A stretch of 64,000 bases of DNA from Erodium maritimum (GCA_963921825.1 OY997593.1:60620039-60684038), one strand, 5' to 3'; counted from the first letter of the stretch, positions 33,169 to 44,702 are shown. Program-made: numbers and translations. The notes: generated by a model not told the origin, from the sequence alone.

Positions 33169-36056
33169 ATGACTCCTTTTATTGGCCGAAGAGTCCCTGA
33201 TGTTCTAAGATTTGCAAATAGGTCCTTCAAATCCACGAATTTCCTTGGGCAGTCCTCCCGGCACTCTTCCACTCTCGCCCACGGAATCCACGTCTTCCAT
33301 TGCCCCGTAAGTCACGATCCTCATTGCCACCGTATTGCTTTCTCTCTTTACCTCCTGTTTGGCTGGTGAGAAAATGAATGGGAAATTGGAAATTGAATTG
33401 ATTTTGTGATAGGATGCAGTCGGGATTGTGGCAAAGCTATCGGATTGCATTGCTTCAAGAGGTGGAAACATACTTAACGCAGATGTTTTTGTTCCTGAGA
33501 GTAAACATGTGTTTTACTCCAGAAGGTACTTTTTCTTGGTTGGTTTGGGTATTAGATTTGTATTGGATTGCTTCTTCTTCCTTGTTCATTTCAGATTTCA
33601 TTGCCTTTCAATTAATGCTAGTCTGTATTTTGATAAAGTTAATTGAAACAAACAGTTTAGGCATAGTATGTGCATAGACTTCATATTTTATCATCGTAGG
33701 TGTGTCTATGCCATGTAGAAGTAAAAGTTGATGTTTGGTTAGAATATAAAATTATAATTGTGTCTTTAACTATCAACTTGAACTTTTAATTTAGTTGATC
33801 CTAGTCACACGAGTTCAAATACTGCTATCTACAAAAATACTAATTTCTTTTTAATTTATCTAGTTTGCCCCTAATGGGTCAGCCCTTATATTTCGTCTCA
33901 ATGGCTTATCCCTCCTAAATATTTCACATACAAACCTGTAAACAGGCTTGTCCATGAGGGCACGTGTTGCTTTTAGAGGAGTTATTCCTCAAATAGTTCC
34001 TACAAGTGTGACAGTTTGATTAAAGTTCATTCTTTTTACAGACACAAGGTTGTTTTAGATTTCAGTATCATCTTTGACGTTTCTATACCTACTCTGCAAG
34101 AGAAGTTTGGTATTCTAAGAAGTAATGTTTGATTGGTTGCTGAAAGTTTCATTCTTGTTTTTCGTCATAGGAACAGCTGTTTTAGACTACGATTTGTGTA
34201 TGTTTTTCTGGTTCTTTTTGTGTCAGTATGTAGTTTGGTGAAATAAGTTAAACCTATCAGAAATTATTCGTTCATCGATTGCAGTGAGTTTGTTTTTGAC
34301 CCGGTTAAATGGCCGAGGGCACAAATGGATGAGGACTTCCTCAAACTGGGAAAAATGTTCAATGCAATGAGATCTGTGGTGCAGGTTCCAAATGTAGATC
34401 CCAGATATAAGATTGCCGTCCTTGCTTCAAAACAGGTAGATTTTGCTATATATTCTGATCAATTTGTTGTAAGATTTACATGTGAACCCATATTTATCTG
34501 TGCAGGATCATTGCCTTGTTGATTTGTTGCATGGATGGCAGGATGGAAGAGTTCCAGTTGACATTACGTGTGTGATAAGGTGAAATTCTAATAATTGTAT
34601 GATCTGTTTGGTATCTGGAGTACTGACTAGAGCCTTATTGCATGCTATCAGTAATCACGTTAGAGCTCCAAACACCCATGTGATTCGCTATCTCGAAAGG
34701 CTTGGCATTCCTTATTATCATTTGCCAACAACTGAGGACAACAAAAGAGAAGATGAGATATTGGAATTGGTTCTAAATTCTGACTTCTTGGTACTTGCCA
34801 GGTACATGCAGGTAAATCAGATTCTTAGATCTCATGATGCCTATTGTTGTTGCTGATAAGTATTACAATTGCCCATAAAAACGATCTGTGTTACAGTTTA
34901 TAATATTTGATTGGGACAAAAGGATTCTTCTTCTTGTCCGTTCAGCTCCCAAGTTGGAAAATAATAATTAATGAAAGGGTTAATTACAGGTATATATTTT
35001 GTGCTAAATCTTTTGCACATAACTATCCTCACCTTTAAACTTTAACATCCAGCTACCTAAACTTTCAAAAAATTAGTCACAGCTCTTTTCCGCCAAAAAT
35101 GACGAAAATTCCCTTGACCCTATCTTAAAAATACCATATTTCATCTTTGAAGGAGTCTTTTTCCATCCACTCAACCGTTTTCTACATCTAATCAAAATGT
35201 TTTTGGTAACTACGAAGTCTTTTTTGGGATTAGGATAAGGACATTTTCATCATTTTCTGTCGAAAAAGAGTTGTGTAATTTTTTAAAAGTTCAGGTAGTT
35301 GGATGTAAACATTTAAAGTCGGGGATAGTTAGGTGCAAAAGATGTGTATAGTACGAAATATCTATCTGCAATCAATGAACACTTAAAATAAAAGTATAAT
35401 AATAATCTTGGAATCTCCAGCTAAATCAACAGTGGCAATGTGTTCATGATACAGGTATTATCTGCAAAGTTCATAAGGAGCTATAGGAAGGATATTATTA
35501 ACATTCACCATGGCCTCTTGCCATCATTCAAGGGTGGACATCCATCTAAGCAGGTTTGATTTCACTTTCTTCTTTAGAAATCTCATTTATCTGATCATTT
35601 AAAGCTTCCTCCCTGATATTCCATCAACATATTATGCAAGATTATTTTTGCAGGCTTTTGAGGCAGGTGTGAAATTAATCGGTGCAACAGCTCATTTCGT
35701 GACAGAAGAACTTGACGAAGGACCAATCATTGAGCAGATGGTACTTCATTTTCATCTCTTTCTATTTTTATTTTCTTTTGAGTCAAGTCATACTTGTTGC
35801 TGGTAACTATCCACAGGACAAAATACACATATTCATAATTGTTGATTATTTACATGATTTTATGCTGTTAACTCCTTTGATTTATCAGCTGTGTTGGTTC
35901 AATTTGTAGGTTGAGAGAGTCTCTCACAGGGATAATTTGCAGACTTTTGTGAGGAAATCAGAAACCCTTGAGAAACATTGCCTTCTTAAGGCCATACAGT
36001 CGTACTGTGAGCTTCGAGTATTACCTTATGAAGGAAACAAAACAGTAGTATTCTGA
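33169..36056 (+). CDS. PURU: 10-formyltetrahydrofolate deformylase (PurU type), 8 exons
   Basis: Hydrolyses 10-formyl-THF to THF and formate; in plants the mitochondrial enzyme protects photorespiratory glycine metabolism by keeping THF available. Exons: 33169-33306, 33413-33525, 34285-34435, 34506-34579, 34652-34811, 35455-35553, 35654-35740 and 35910-36056, 969 nt and 322 residues. Residues 1 to about 36 form a basic, acid-poor presequence ([20 protein letters not shown]). The ACT domain follows ([21 protein letters not shown]...). The formyltransferase domain has the catalytic set Asn228, His230 (in [12 protein letters not shown]) and Asp266 (in ELDEGPII). All junctions are canonical. Intron 5 carries a MITE and another MITE lies 52 bp after the stop. 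Resembles At4g17360 and At5g47435. Confidence 0.95.
34980..35375 (+). mobile_element. MITE in PurU intron 5, long imperfect terminal inverted repeats
   Basis: The left end TTAATTACAGGTATA...CTTTTGCACATAACTATCC is repeated inverted at the right end (GGATAGTTAGGTGCAAAAG...ATCTGCAATCAA). Arms run well over 100 bp and include the GACGAAAATTCCCTTGACCC-like inner part. It is wholly intronic. A related element is at 41027-41354. Confidence 0.75.
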
Positions 36057-36098
36057 AGAAAGAGAGGAGGTGAAGCTAAACTTATTATGTTATTTGAA

Positions 36099-36521
36099 TT
36101 ATTTAAAGGGATAATTGTCAAAACATGCACTTATGTTTCGTCCACAAACGAAATAGTGCACAATGTTTTGTCCACGTCTTCTGGCTACCCTTATGAATCG
36201 TCCACGCACTTCTGTTAGAAAAGTGTAACAACAGAACCTGAATTGACAATTTTGCCCTTTTGGTTTGAAATTCAAAAATAAGAATTTCGTCCAAAAAAAT
36301 GAGTGGCTGAGGATTGTTAGGGCACTTTCGTCCAAAAAAATTTCATACACAAGCACATGACAGCACGTGAGGCTACAGATTCGAATATTCTGTTAATTTT
36401 ACTGACAGAAGTGCGTGGACGATTCATAAGGGTAGCCAGATGACGTGGACAAAACATTGTGCACTATTTCGTTTGTGGACGAAACATAAGTGCATGTTTT
36501 GACAATTATCCCTTATTTAAA
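36099..36521 (+). mobile_element. MULE-type MITE with 105-bp inverted arms, TSD TTATTTAAA
   Basis: The element itself is 36108-36512 (405 bp). The left arm GGGATAATTGTCAAAACATG... and the right arm ...CATGTTTTGACAATTATCCC are near-perfect inverted repeats of about 105 bp, meeting around a 190-bp AT-rich centre. The 9-bp direct repeat TTATTTAAA flanks it at 36099-36107 and 36513-36521, as for Mutator-like elements. It starts 52 bp after the PurU stop codon and so probably lies in that gene's 3' UTR. Confidence 0.9.
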
Positions 36522-36609
36522 TTAACAATTCAGGATGCTTTGTAAATTTCAAACTACATGAAGAGAAATGTCTATATGAGAAAGTTCATCATGATTTACA
36601 GTTACAAAA

Positions 36610-37480
36610 AGAATTTGATGTTTTTTTTATCAGCGAAAACATATTTAATTAAAACCTCTTCCGAGGAAGAAAAGGGTTACAAAAGATCAACCTAGCTACA
36701 GGTTGTAGAGGAAACAAGATACAAACCATTTTCAAAGTAGTTGTGAAATTATAAAGATGAAAGTGAGATAACAACTAAATCCCAACTGAACAATGAAAAT
36801 GCTGCTAATTTTTGTGCTATGGAAGGATGTTTCCTTCCCCAAAGATTTTGTTGATACTTGAGAATGGAGTTGAACTTGAGAGTCATGTGATTCTACATCC
36901 TTGATGCATGTTTGAAAGATGTTTGCTGAAAATCCTGAAGTTGAATGGATTGAGGCCCCTTGATGCTTGGAGCATGCCTTCCAAGAGAATGTTTCTCTAA
37001 ATGTTGTAAATGATGTTGTAACAGGATGAATGTTGAATGGAGATGCCGTGTTGCCAGAGTTCCTTCCTAGGACTTGAAGGACGAAGAACGACGACTGAAC
37101 CAACGAAACTTTAGAAACAGGGCCATAATAAGACTAGGACAAGCCCCTAGCTCCAAAAACTCCACCACCAACATCATCCCATAGGAACCGAATAGGAACC
37201 TAGCAACCAATCAACACCAGTTGCAACCCAAAAGGCGGGCCAGGACAAAACAAAACCAATCCCACCTAAAATCATCTAATCTCAACAAATTCACTACCAA
37301 AAAATTCTTCAGGCGAACCAAGGGCCAACAAACCCCACAGTGGCCAACACCAATTGTGAGGACTCGTCCTCACCACGAGGACGAGAAACCGAAGACTAGA
37401 TGGAAGAAAAAGAGAAAAAGAATAAAGCGATAAGCGGAGAGAGGAAAGTAAGAGCAAAAATAGAAACAAACCAAGTAGGT
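36610..37480 (-). mobile_element. Non-LTR retroelement 3' fragment, minus strand
   Basis: Read on the minus strand the block ends TTTTCGCTGATAAAAAAAAC at about 36630-36617, the tail type also seen at 22566 and 29434. Upstream there is an open frame of 123 codons without known domains. The 5' end near 37480 is estimated. Confidence 0.5.
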
Positions 37481-37799
37481 TTCAGACCATCCTTACTCTT
37501 CTAAGAGGCAAATGGGGAAGGGGAGCCGAGGACAAATCCAAAGCCTCCACCTCTGATGACCATCAAAACGAGAGTGACCAAACCCACAACTAATCCAATC
37601 GGAAAAGTTTCCCACGGGTGAGTCTGATACTCGTCGCCGAGAACCATGAGGAGCAAAGAGCTCTAACCGAAGCAGATACGAAATAAACGTGCAATGTCGT
37701 CTATACTTATAATCATGTACATGAGTCCATGTCCCTCGCTGATACGTAATAAACATGCAATATCGTTCGAATTCGGTCATCTCAGGTACTCTTGCCTGA

Positions 37800-38110
37800 A
37801 TTTAAGGATTAGATCCTTGCAAAAAAATTGAGGCACTATAGGATAGTTGATGCACTCATTCATACTTATTCATCTAACTAATCTATCGAGCAACCGCAAG
37901 CTATAATCCTCAATGCAATTGTGTATTTCTGGTATGAACTCAACGTTGGTTGTACTAGAGCGATAGGCTTTTGGACGAAACAGTCGTTCTGCTCCACCAT
38001 TGCCTCTATAATGTGAAGAAAAATATCTCGGGACATCCAGAACAGACGTTTCACAAAACGTATATTCCACAAAATAACCATTCATCAAGGTTCATACCCA
38101 TCATCGTGCC
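37800..38110 (-). pseudogene. PIF/Harbinger transposase, N-terminal fragment
   Basis: The minus-strand frame MSRDIFLHIIEAMVEQNDCF...LSSYQKYTIALRIIACGCSID, followed by LDE and MSASTIL, has the order of the plant HARBI1-like N-terminus (MSRxLFLxIV, a Q-KxTAAIR-like helix, the LDE segment). Three in-frame stops interrupt the segment after GCSID, each compatible with single-base decay. No C-terminal half follows. Confidence 0.7.
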
Positions 38111-38397
38111 CTCGGTCCAGATGCCTCTTCTTGCCATGACTCTGCAAGATCCTTCTCCGGGCAATATAGCTTCCCTCATCGCTTGTAGCTCATGCTGACG
38201 TGTGGTATCGCCTCTGCCCTCGTGCATTGGTTTCTTGCTTCAGTCTCTTATGTTGCCACGATAAATTCTCTGATCTTTTCTTTTGAGTAAGAGAAAGTAT
38301 GTCAATACTTGGGACTGTAATAGAAGGAAGAATGAATATTGTAAAGAATTATTGAGAATAAAAAGCGATGTTTGGTATTTATAAGGTAATTTTTGGA

Positions 38398-38840
38398 TGG
38401 TCGGTATACAGTAAAAAACGTCTTTATTGTACAAACTGCGAACTCACAAGAGACTGACACGTGTCCTTTGCACGTGCGCGCAACTCTTGTACCCCTCATG
38501 CAAAGTGCTGGTACCTTACATACACAGAAAAATGTTGGTACATTACAAACACAAGTGCTGGTACTTTACATACACAAGTACTGGAACCAACATGCAAAGT
38601 TGTGGTACCAGGTACCAACACTTTGGATGCGCGAAAAAGGACATGTGTCAACATTACATGTAAGATACCAGCACTTTGTATGCGCGAAAAAGAACACGTG
38701 TCAGTATTTTATGTAAGGTACCGACACTTTGCATAAGGGGTACCAGAGTTGTGTGCGCACGAACAAGAGTTGTGCGTGCGTAAAGGACACGTGTCGCCCT
38801 CCTGTGAGTTCGCAGTTTGCACAATAAAGACGTGTTCTCA
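38398..38840 (+). repeat. Foldback element with repeated ACGTG motifs
   Basis: The left part 38398-38505 (ACGTCTTTATTGTACAAACTGCGAACTCAC...) recurs inverted at about 38725-38840 (...GTGAGTTCGCAGTTTGCACAATAAAGACGT). Between the arms are shorter direct repeats containing GGTACC and GCAAAGTGCTGG-like words. GACACGTGTC occurs near each end, with variants in the centre. The transcribed form would be a long hairpin. Open frames here overlap on both strands and are by-products of the repeats. Confidence 0.8.
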
Positions 38841-39277
38841 TTTGATACCAAACCACTTTGGATTACGCAACAGAAGAAAAAAACATGGATTCACCCAAAA
38901 CGAGAAGCCACGGACAGTGGTTAATTTGTTATCCCAAAATAAGAATCGACTTTGACTAAATCAACTGTTCGCGGCATTGTTAATGTGAACTAATACGGCT
39001 TCGACAATAGTCTCTTCTCGCCTTTCTACAACGGTGAGAGGCGGAGCCCTCTTATCACAACATCGTTGATAGCATGATTGACCGCACTCCACATGCTTAA
39101 ACCATCCTCATACAAGCCCGTTTCATGTCCGACTTAAAGTTGCGATCGTGATAAATGAACGTATAATTTTTGAAATGTTACCCTTTTCTCTTACATATTA
39201 TTATTAGAGAACCAACTCACTAACGATTCAAGCTGATAATTGAAGGTCCAATATTTTAACACGTATGAACAAAAGGA
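38841..39277. other. 3' flank of the VAN3-binding-like gene
   Basis: No feature beyond the expected 3' UTR of the minus-strand gene. Confidence 0.45.
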
Positions 39278-41635
39278 TCATAACCCATCACCCACATTCA
39301 AGAACTCAAATGCATCAATGCAACTGACTTGGCAAAACAGATGGCGCATCCCATCGACCCATTTCTGCTTGTGGGACTTGTTCTGGCACTTGAACTCCAT
39401 CAGACCTTGCCCCGTTTTCAGGCCGAAATAAACCTCTTCCGAGCTCTCCCTCTCTCTTAGATACGGCCAAGCCGCACTCTCGTCACATATCCCATAAACA
39501 AGACCTGCAAAACCATACAAGTTTAGTTACACAAAAACAGTAACACCCAAATACGCTTTCTGCTTACATTTATTCTTCTTGCAGAATGCCCCTCCCGCCT
39601 TCTTGCTTTTCACCGTAACCATCACCTGTTGGTACAGTCATGTTAGTGACCTATGCAAATGATTTAGCCAATTAATCAATGTGTCATTGTTCTTTCTACC
39701 TGAGATCTTTTGTTGATGTATACTGATACAATCCTCCATTGCATCATTCCTGACAATCCAAACAACAAACAGTATTTACAGAGGAAATAAAGGATAATTG
39801 CATTCTTTTTCACCTAACTATCCTTGATTTTCACGTAGTTTTACCTAACTATCCCTGATTTTCATCTAACTACACCAAAGTCCAAACTATTAATTTCATC
39901 TCGGAGATACCCTACCTTTTCAAAAAAATCACTATACTACAAAAGAAAAAGGTAGTGATGCGAAAATGAGTATTGCGCAGGTCAACTTTTGGAAAGTTAA
40001 GGTACTGTCTATACATATTTGTATTGGGTATAGCTAACTACGTGAAAAACCGGTTTAGTTATGTGTAGATCAGTGTAGTTAATCCTACATTTATTTCCAG
40101 TAAAATAATATTAATTTTTTAACCAAAACAAAAAATAATATTATTTACGGAGAAATAATATTTATTTATTTACTTATAATGACATTTATTTCTAAATTTG
40201 TCATTTTAGAACAATTTGACACGAAATGCGACAAATTAAAAGTTCTAGACCACAATCTGCAACGATTAAAAGACCACCAATATCGTTAAAAAAAAGACCA
40301 CCAATAGTCTAGTACATTTTTGTCATCATCCCAAACAAGAACATGGATTAAGATGAATCTAAGCAAAAGTAACTATACCTTTTTGTGTGAGTTGCAGTAG
40401 CTCTCCAACCACAGGATAGACACACCTATCATAAGGACTTATCGTTGCATTCTTCTTCGGTTCTTTAGGAAATCTTGCCTTCAATGCTGATTCTCCTCGC
40501 AAAGCTTATGAGATCGTAAAATCAGATACAGTTGGTGTAAGTATGAGATCGTAAATTGAAGGAGTAGTACCTGTTGCAGCTGCAGCAGTGAGGGTCAATA
40601 GATCACCGGGCGTTTGAACATCTACCGCTGATCTGATGACTGAGTCAAGACGAGCATGATCAACTCCCGATGAATCAGCCAATTCAAGGCAATGTGAAGC
40701 CAATAGTTGAGCAGCTGAGGCCAAAGCCAAGTCCATCTTGGAGCCTGACCCATTGGCTTTCTGTGCACTGGCTAAAGCTGCTGCTAGTCCCGCTATGGAC
40801 ACGGTCGTGTGCACATGCGCATTCTCTACGCGCACCTTGTCTTTCCTCTTCACTGTACTATCACTTGAATCCTTGTGGAACCATTTCCCCAATCTCCTAC
40901 TACTTACTGGTACAATAGGCCTCCCTCTCCCTGCCTCCTAAACAAGGCCAAACCAAATCTCTGAATCTATGCTCACTACTTCAACCACAATCCACACTCA
41001 ACTGAAAACAATAACAAAATACAGGGTTGATTGCTGATCCATTATGTGCCTTTTGCACATAACAAATCTCAATTTCAAAACTTCATATACAGTACCTTGA
41101 TCATGTCTAAAAATACAACTTTTTTGAGAGATTTATCTTTTAAGATGTCTTTTTAGATCTAATCAATTGTTATTTGCATCTATCGTCCAAAGTGTTTTAT
41201 TATATAGTTACGAGGTATTTTTTTTTCCGATTAGGGTCAAGGGCATTTTCGTCATTTTCAGACAAATAAGAGCTACCTGCAATTTCTCGAAAATTAGGAA
41301 TATAGATGTAAAAATTCAAAATTGGAAATAATGATATGCAAAAGATGTAATTAATCCCAAACTAGATACAATAAGGATCTAAGTTTGAGTACCTGTGGGT
41401 GTGGTATTGAAACTGGGATTGCATCTGTGTTTCTGTCTCCTACAAATTGCTGCTCTTTATTGGAAAGGGCTTTGGTGATATCTGAAGCTGAAAGGGTCCA
41501 AGACCTTGCTAAGAACTCCATGGGTTCTCTGGGTGTTCTAATCTGAGAGATTGCTGGCATGGACTGATCCTTTTCTTCATCCACATTTTCAAGCCACTGA
41601 AGAGAATCAACACTCTTCCAATACCCATTTTCCAT
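39278..41635 (-). CDS. VAN3-binding / FORKED-like protein (DUF828 plus PH-like domain), 6 exons
   Basis: Member of the plant family that binds the ARF-GAP VAN3 and acts in auxin-guided vein patterning and vesicle traffic. Exons in transcript order: 41635-41393, 40937-40571, 40495-40379, 39749-39700, 39625-39568 and 39504-39278; 1062 nt, 353 residues. Recognisable parts are EPMEFLARSWTLSASDITKAL (DUF828 start), then the Ala-rich HTTVSIAGLAAALAS...LDLALASAAQLLASHCLE-type helix block, SPYDRCVYPVVGELLQLTQKG, and a PH-like C-terminus with WRIVSVYINKRSQ, AWPYLRERESSEEVYFGLK and KQKWVDGM. It is somewhat short for the family. Resembles At4g17350. Introns 1 and 3 contain MITE-like inverted repeats. 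Confidence 0.9.
39792..40089 (+). mobile_element. MITE-like inverted repeat in the VAN3-binding-like gene (intron 3)
   Basis: Left end GGATAATTGCATTCTTTTTCACCTAAC...TTTTCACGTAGTT is roughly mirrored by AACTACGTGAAAAAC...GTGTAGTTAATCC on the right. Arms are imperfect. It is related in style to the other TAATTA-ended elements here. No clear target-site duplication. Confidence 0.5.
41027..41354 (+). mobile_element. MITE in the VAN3-binding-like gene (intron 1)
   Basis: Starts TTGATTGCTGATCC...TTTTGCACATAAC and ends ATATGCAAAAGATGTAATTAA, an imperfect inverted pair. The inner GGGTCAAGGGCATTTTCGTC block matches the element in PurU intron 5, so both belong to one family. Confidence 0.65.
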
Positions 41636-42528
41636 TTCTAAGTAACAACAAATCCTCTGCTTTCTCCTGCAAGCCCCTTCTCTCAGATCAAGGAACCCAA
41701 CCACAACAATGGATTTCAATTCCCTGAAGCACAAATCAAGGAACCCACAAAATGCAGATCAGGATTTCACAGAAAATATTGGGAATCAAAACAAGGAATG
41801 TAGAAGAAGATCCCATTTGGGGGCAGAATTCAATTACCAAGCTACCAAATTCAGAAGCTCCAAGTGCTTAGTATGTACCAAATATATATATATACACGCA
41901 AAAGTTTCAAACTTGACGACCCAAATAGATTACACGAGCGGCAATCGAAATCTAGTGCTTTGAACTTGCACGAATTCAGGTGCTTTACCACAAAGCAAGC
42001 AAGTGTGATACAAAACTATATAGGACAGACGAATGAGAACTTTCAACCACGAGACTCGAAGAGGAATAAAAAAGTATGGTACAAGAGAATAAGTAGCAGA
42101 AATTAAGGAACATAAGCAAAAACACCAACCCATAAATAGCGGGTTCTGGTCATGCATCTATAATCACGAGTACTGGAATTGGAATGAATAATAATAACAT
42201 CATAGTACTAAGTACGAGGCCGACCTTAATTTGAGTATTGGGTTGAGTTTCTGGGCGGAGAGAGAGAGAGAGAGTCTAAAGAGTAGTACGTGCAGTGGAG
42301 GACCGGGCACGGCCATGCATGAACAATGAACATTTTGTCATTGAGCCACAAGCGGTGGTTGTGGGTTCGGCTAAGGGATCATATATTATTGATTTTTAGG
42401 CTCCACCCATTCTAAACGTTCGTCCCTGTCGGCTATCGGTTCCCCTAACCAGTATGTTAATAATTTTTTAGAAAATCCATGGTATTTATAATTTGTAAAG
42501 GTGATAAAACAAAAAAAATGCAAGTAAG

Positions 42529-42530
<2 letters not shown>
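41636..42530. other. Upstream region of the VAN3-binding-like gene
   Basis: Promoter and 5' UTR of the minus-strand gene, then intergenic DNA. A GA-rich microsatellite (GAGAGAGAGAGAG) at 42259-42272 could lie in the promoter. No other gene. Confidence 0.45.

Positions 42531-42533
<3 letters not shown>

Positions 42534-42577
<44 letters not shown>
42534..42577. repeat. (TA)n microsatellite, left part
   Basis: About 22 uninterrupted TA units immediately left of a MITE. Confidence 0.95.
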
Positions 42578-42580
<3 letters not shown>

Positions 42581-42834
42581 GATAACAATCAGGTACAAAC
42601 TTCTATCTTTCGTCAGAACACAGAACTTTTAATCTGGACCCTTGGATCAAAGAATTAAAGGCCCAGATTTGATGCATATCTTTTAATATCTTTTTAATTA
42701 ATGCATATCTTGTAATTGATTTCGTAATCAATCACCACCCACCACCCTGAATTTCGGTGGTCATCTGATCTGGATAATCAATGGCCCAGATTAGTTCTAC
42801 GTTCTGACCCGAAATAGGGTTTGTACTTAATTGT

Positions 42835-42838
<4 letters not shown>
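42578..42838 (+). mobile_element. MITE inserted in a TA microsatellite
   Basis: The left end GATAACAATCAGGTACAAAC...CAGAACACAGAACTTTTAATCTGG is mirrored by CCAGATTAGTTCTACGTTCTGACC...GTTTGTACTTAATTGTTCTC. Both flanks are TA repeats, so a TA target is likely but its exact length cannot be read. No coding capacity. Confidence 0.75.

Positions 42839-42867
<29 letters not shown>
42839..42867. repeat. (TA)n microsatellite, right part
   Basis: About 14 TA units to the right of the MITE, ending 21 bp before the left TSD of the LINE. Confidence 0.95.
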
Positions 42868-42997
42868 CTAGACCATACATGTCAAACTGTACGAATAACA
42901 AGAAAACAGACTCGTCCCTAATGGACTCTGCTAGGGTTGTTGTGCGGCGCCGTCAGCATAGCCACCCTTCCTTCCGGCAACGGTCTGGTGTTGCCAC

Positions 42998-44701
42998 TGT
43001 TAGTCTTAGTGCCCGTAGTTCAATCCTAAATGTCCAAATGTATATATCATCGTTAGCAATAAAATTAAAGCGGCTTTATATTACTTATGTGTTGGAGTAA
43101 TATATCGATGTGTGCTCTGATCTATGCCCACCATGCGAATAGAACCATAGATCGAGATAGATCACACTCGATGGGTCCCTAGTCAACAAAGCTTCACTAG
43201 AAGCGACTAGTATGAAAGATGGCTCTTTATGGCTTACGTTCTGTTAGTCATTGGAATGGGATTCCGGAGTCTGATCATAGATATCATGTGGGACATGATA
43301 TTGGACGACCCGCCCTGAATATGTGCCATAGATTAAGTCATGAACATATTCAGTGTTGTAGCTTGTCATGTATCCTTAGACCAAGGAGTCTTTGTGATCG
43401 CTATGTAGTCAACAACTGAGTTTGACCTGAGCCTAACGTTGTCCGTAACAGGGCTTCCATAACGGCCAGGATTGGCTTGGGGACGGGCTACATGAGTGAC
43501 ACGAAAGACGGCTAAGGGATTTATCCCTCATACTAAGGTATGGGAAAGATATCGGTTCTCGGCCACTTGATCGAGAGTGACTGGAAGAATAGCATGGCCA
43601 TGCACATGATACTGGGTATCATATCTTCAGTCATCTCACATATCAAGGAACGGTGATTGAGAATAATAAGGATGACGGCTCTATGCCTTATCTCAATCAG
43701 GATATCGGAGATAAAAGGATAATGACAGGGACGACGGAAAGGTTAGAATCGACAGGGTCGATTCGTTATGTAGTGTCAGGCAATACTAAAGTCTCGTTAG
43801 TTTCCACTTAAATAGGATCAAGTAAAATGGGATTTTACGTTGATCTATTGACATGCATAAACCTAAGGGTCACACCGGAGGATGAAACTCATTGACACAT
43901 TTATGGAGAATGGCCAAAAGGGAGTTGTCTCGGGACATGACCAAAACTGGGTTTTGGGTCATGTGCCCGTAAGTGAATAGGACTTCACAGATCGAGACAA
44001 GGCTTGGAGTCTTGGGATTGATCGCGTCGGATAATGTTGGACATTTCCGGTATGGAAGGCATGGAGGCGATGAGCGAATCACGGGACCTCGTTGAAAATG
44101 GCCACGGGCCATGTTCCAAGAGGCCCATGAAAGGCCCATGCAACCAAGGCCCATGCAACCAAGGCCCATGGAACTAATTAATCAAGTCTTGATTAATTAG
44201 TACTAAGTAAGCAAGACAAGGATTAAGGTGTTGGTGATTCACCACCTAACCCAATCTTGTCTTGCCATACTTTGTCCTATTTACACCTTACTTGACACCA
44301 TACTTGTCCCATGCCTTTAGTTGGACAAGTATGGGTTTTGTTATGTTTAAGTCATCTTTTTTTCAACATAACAAACACAAGACAAGAATAGGAAACACAT
44401 TTTCTCTCCCTCTTCCATGGCCATTTCGGGTTTGGCTAGTTTCCACCTCCATGTTTGTGTTCTTGAGTCCTCAAAGAGAAGAACTACGTGGCTTTGATTC
44501 CCATGTGGATACGTAGGCGTCTTGGAGACTCAAGCCAATCATTCGTTAACCGGTGTTCTTGTTTTGGTAAGAACTAGTGCTGAATTTTTCTCTTGTTAAT
44601 CCATTCTTTGTTAGTTGTTTCACGGTTTTAATTGTCTCTTGGTTTTCATTGATTTTCCGCTGCGAGTTGGTTCATCTCTAACCCTACCTAGAGACCCAAC
44701 A
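42998..44701 (+). repeat. 5' LTR of the copia element
   Basis: Starts TGTTAGTCTTAG and ends GAGACCCAACA. It differs from the 3' LTR by an extra 15-bp unit (AAGGCCCATGCAACC repeated near 44140-44160) and at least two substitutions (near 44096 and 44679). It contains four consecutive stem-loops at 44173-44375. The open frames within (for example 43219-43419) are identical in both LTRs and are not genes of known function. Confidence 0.95.
44173..44375 (+). repeat. Four consecutive stem-loops in the LTR
   Basis: H1: ACTAATTAATCAAG 44173-44186 with 44188-44201, perfect 14 bp and a one-base centre. H2: imperfect 27-base arms 44211-44237 and 44239-44265. H3: CCATACTTGTCC 44298-44309 with 44323-44334, perfect 12 bp. 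H4: TTTGTTATGTT 44337-44347 with 44365-44375, perfect 11 bp. The same array occurs in the 3' LTR, shifted by 6777 bases (50950-51152). Confidence 0.85.
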
Positions 44702-44702
44702 G

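Noticed and set aside
36732-37103. 123-codon minus-strand frame upstream of a retroelement tail
   Set aside because: No recognisable domain and next to a CTGATAAAAAA tail; treated as part of the repeat.
38393-38736. Overlapping open frames in the foldback element
   Set aside because: Open on both strands because of internal repeats; no conservation signal.
43219-43419. 66-codon frame repeated at 50011-50211
   Set aside because: Identical because the two LTRs are identical; no known protein.
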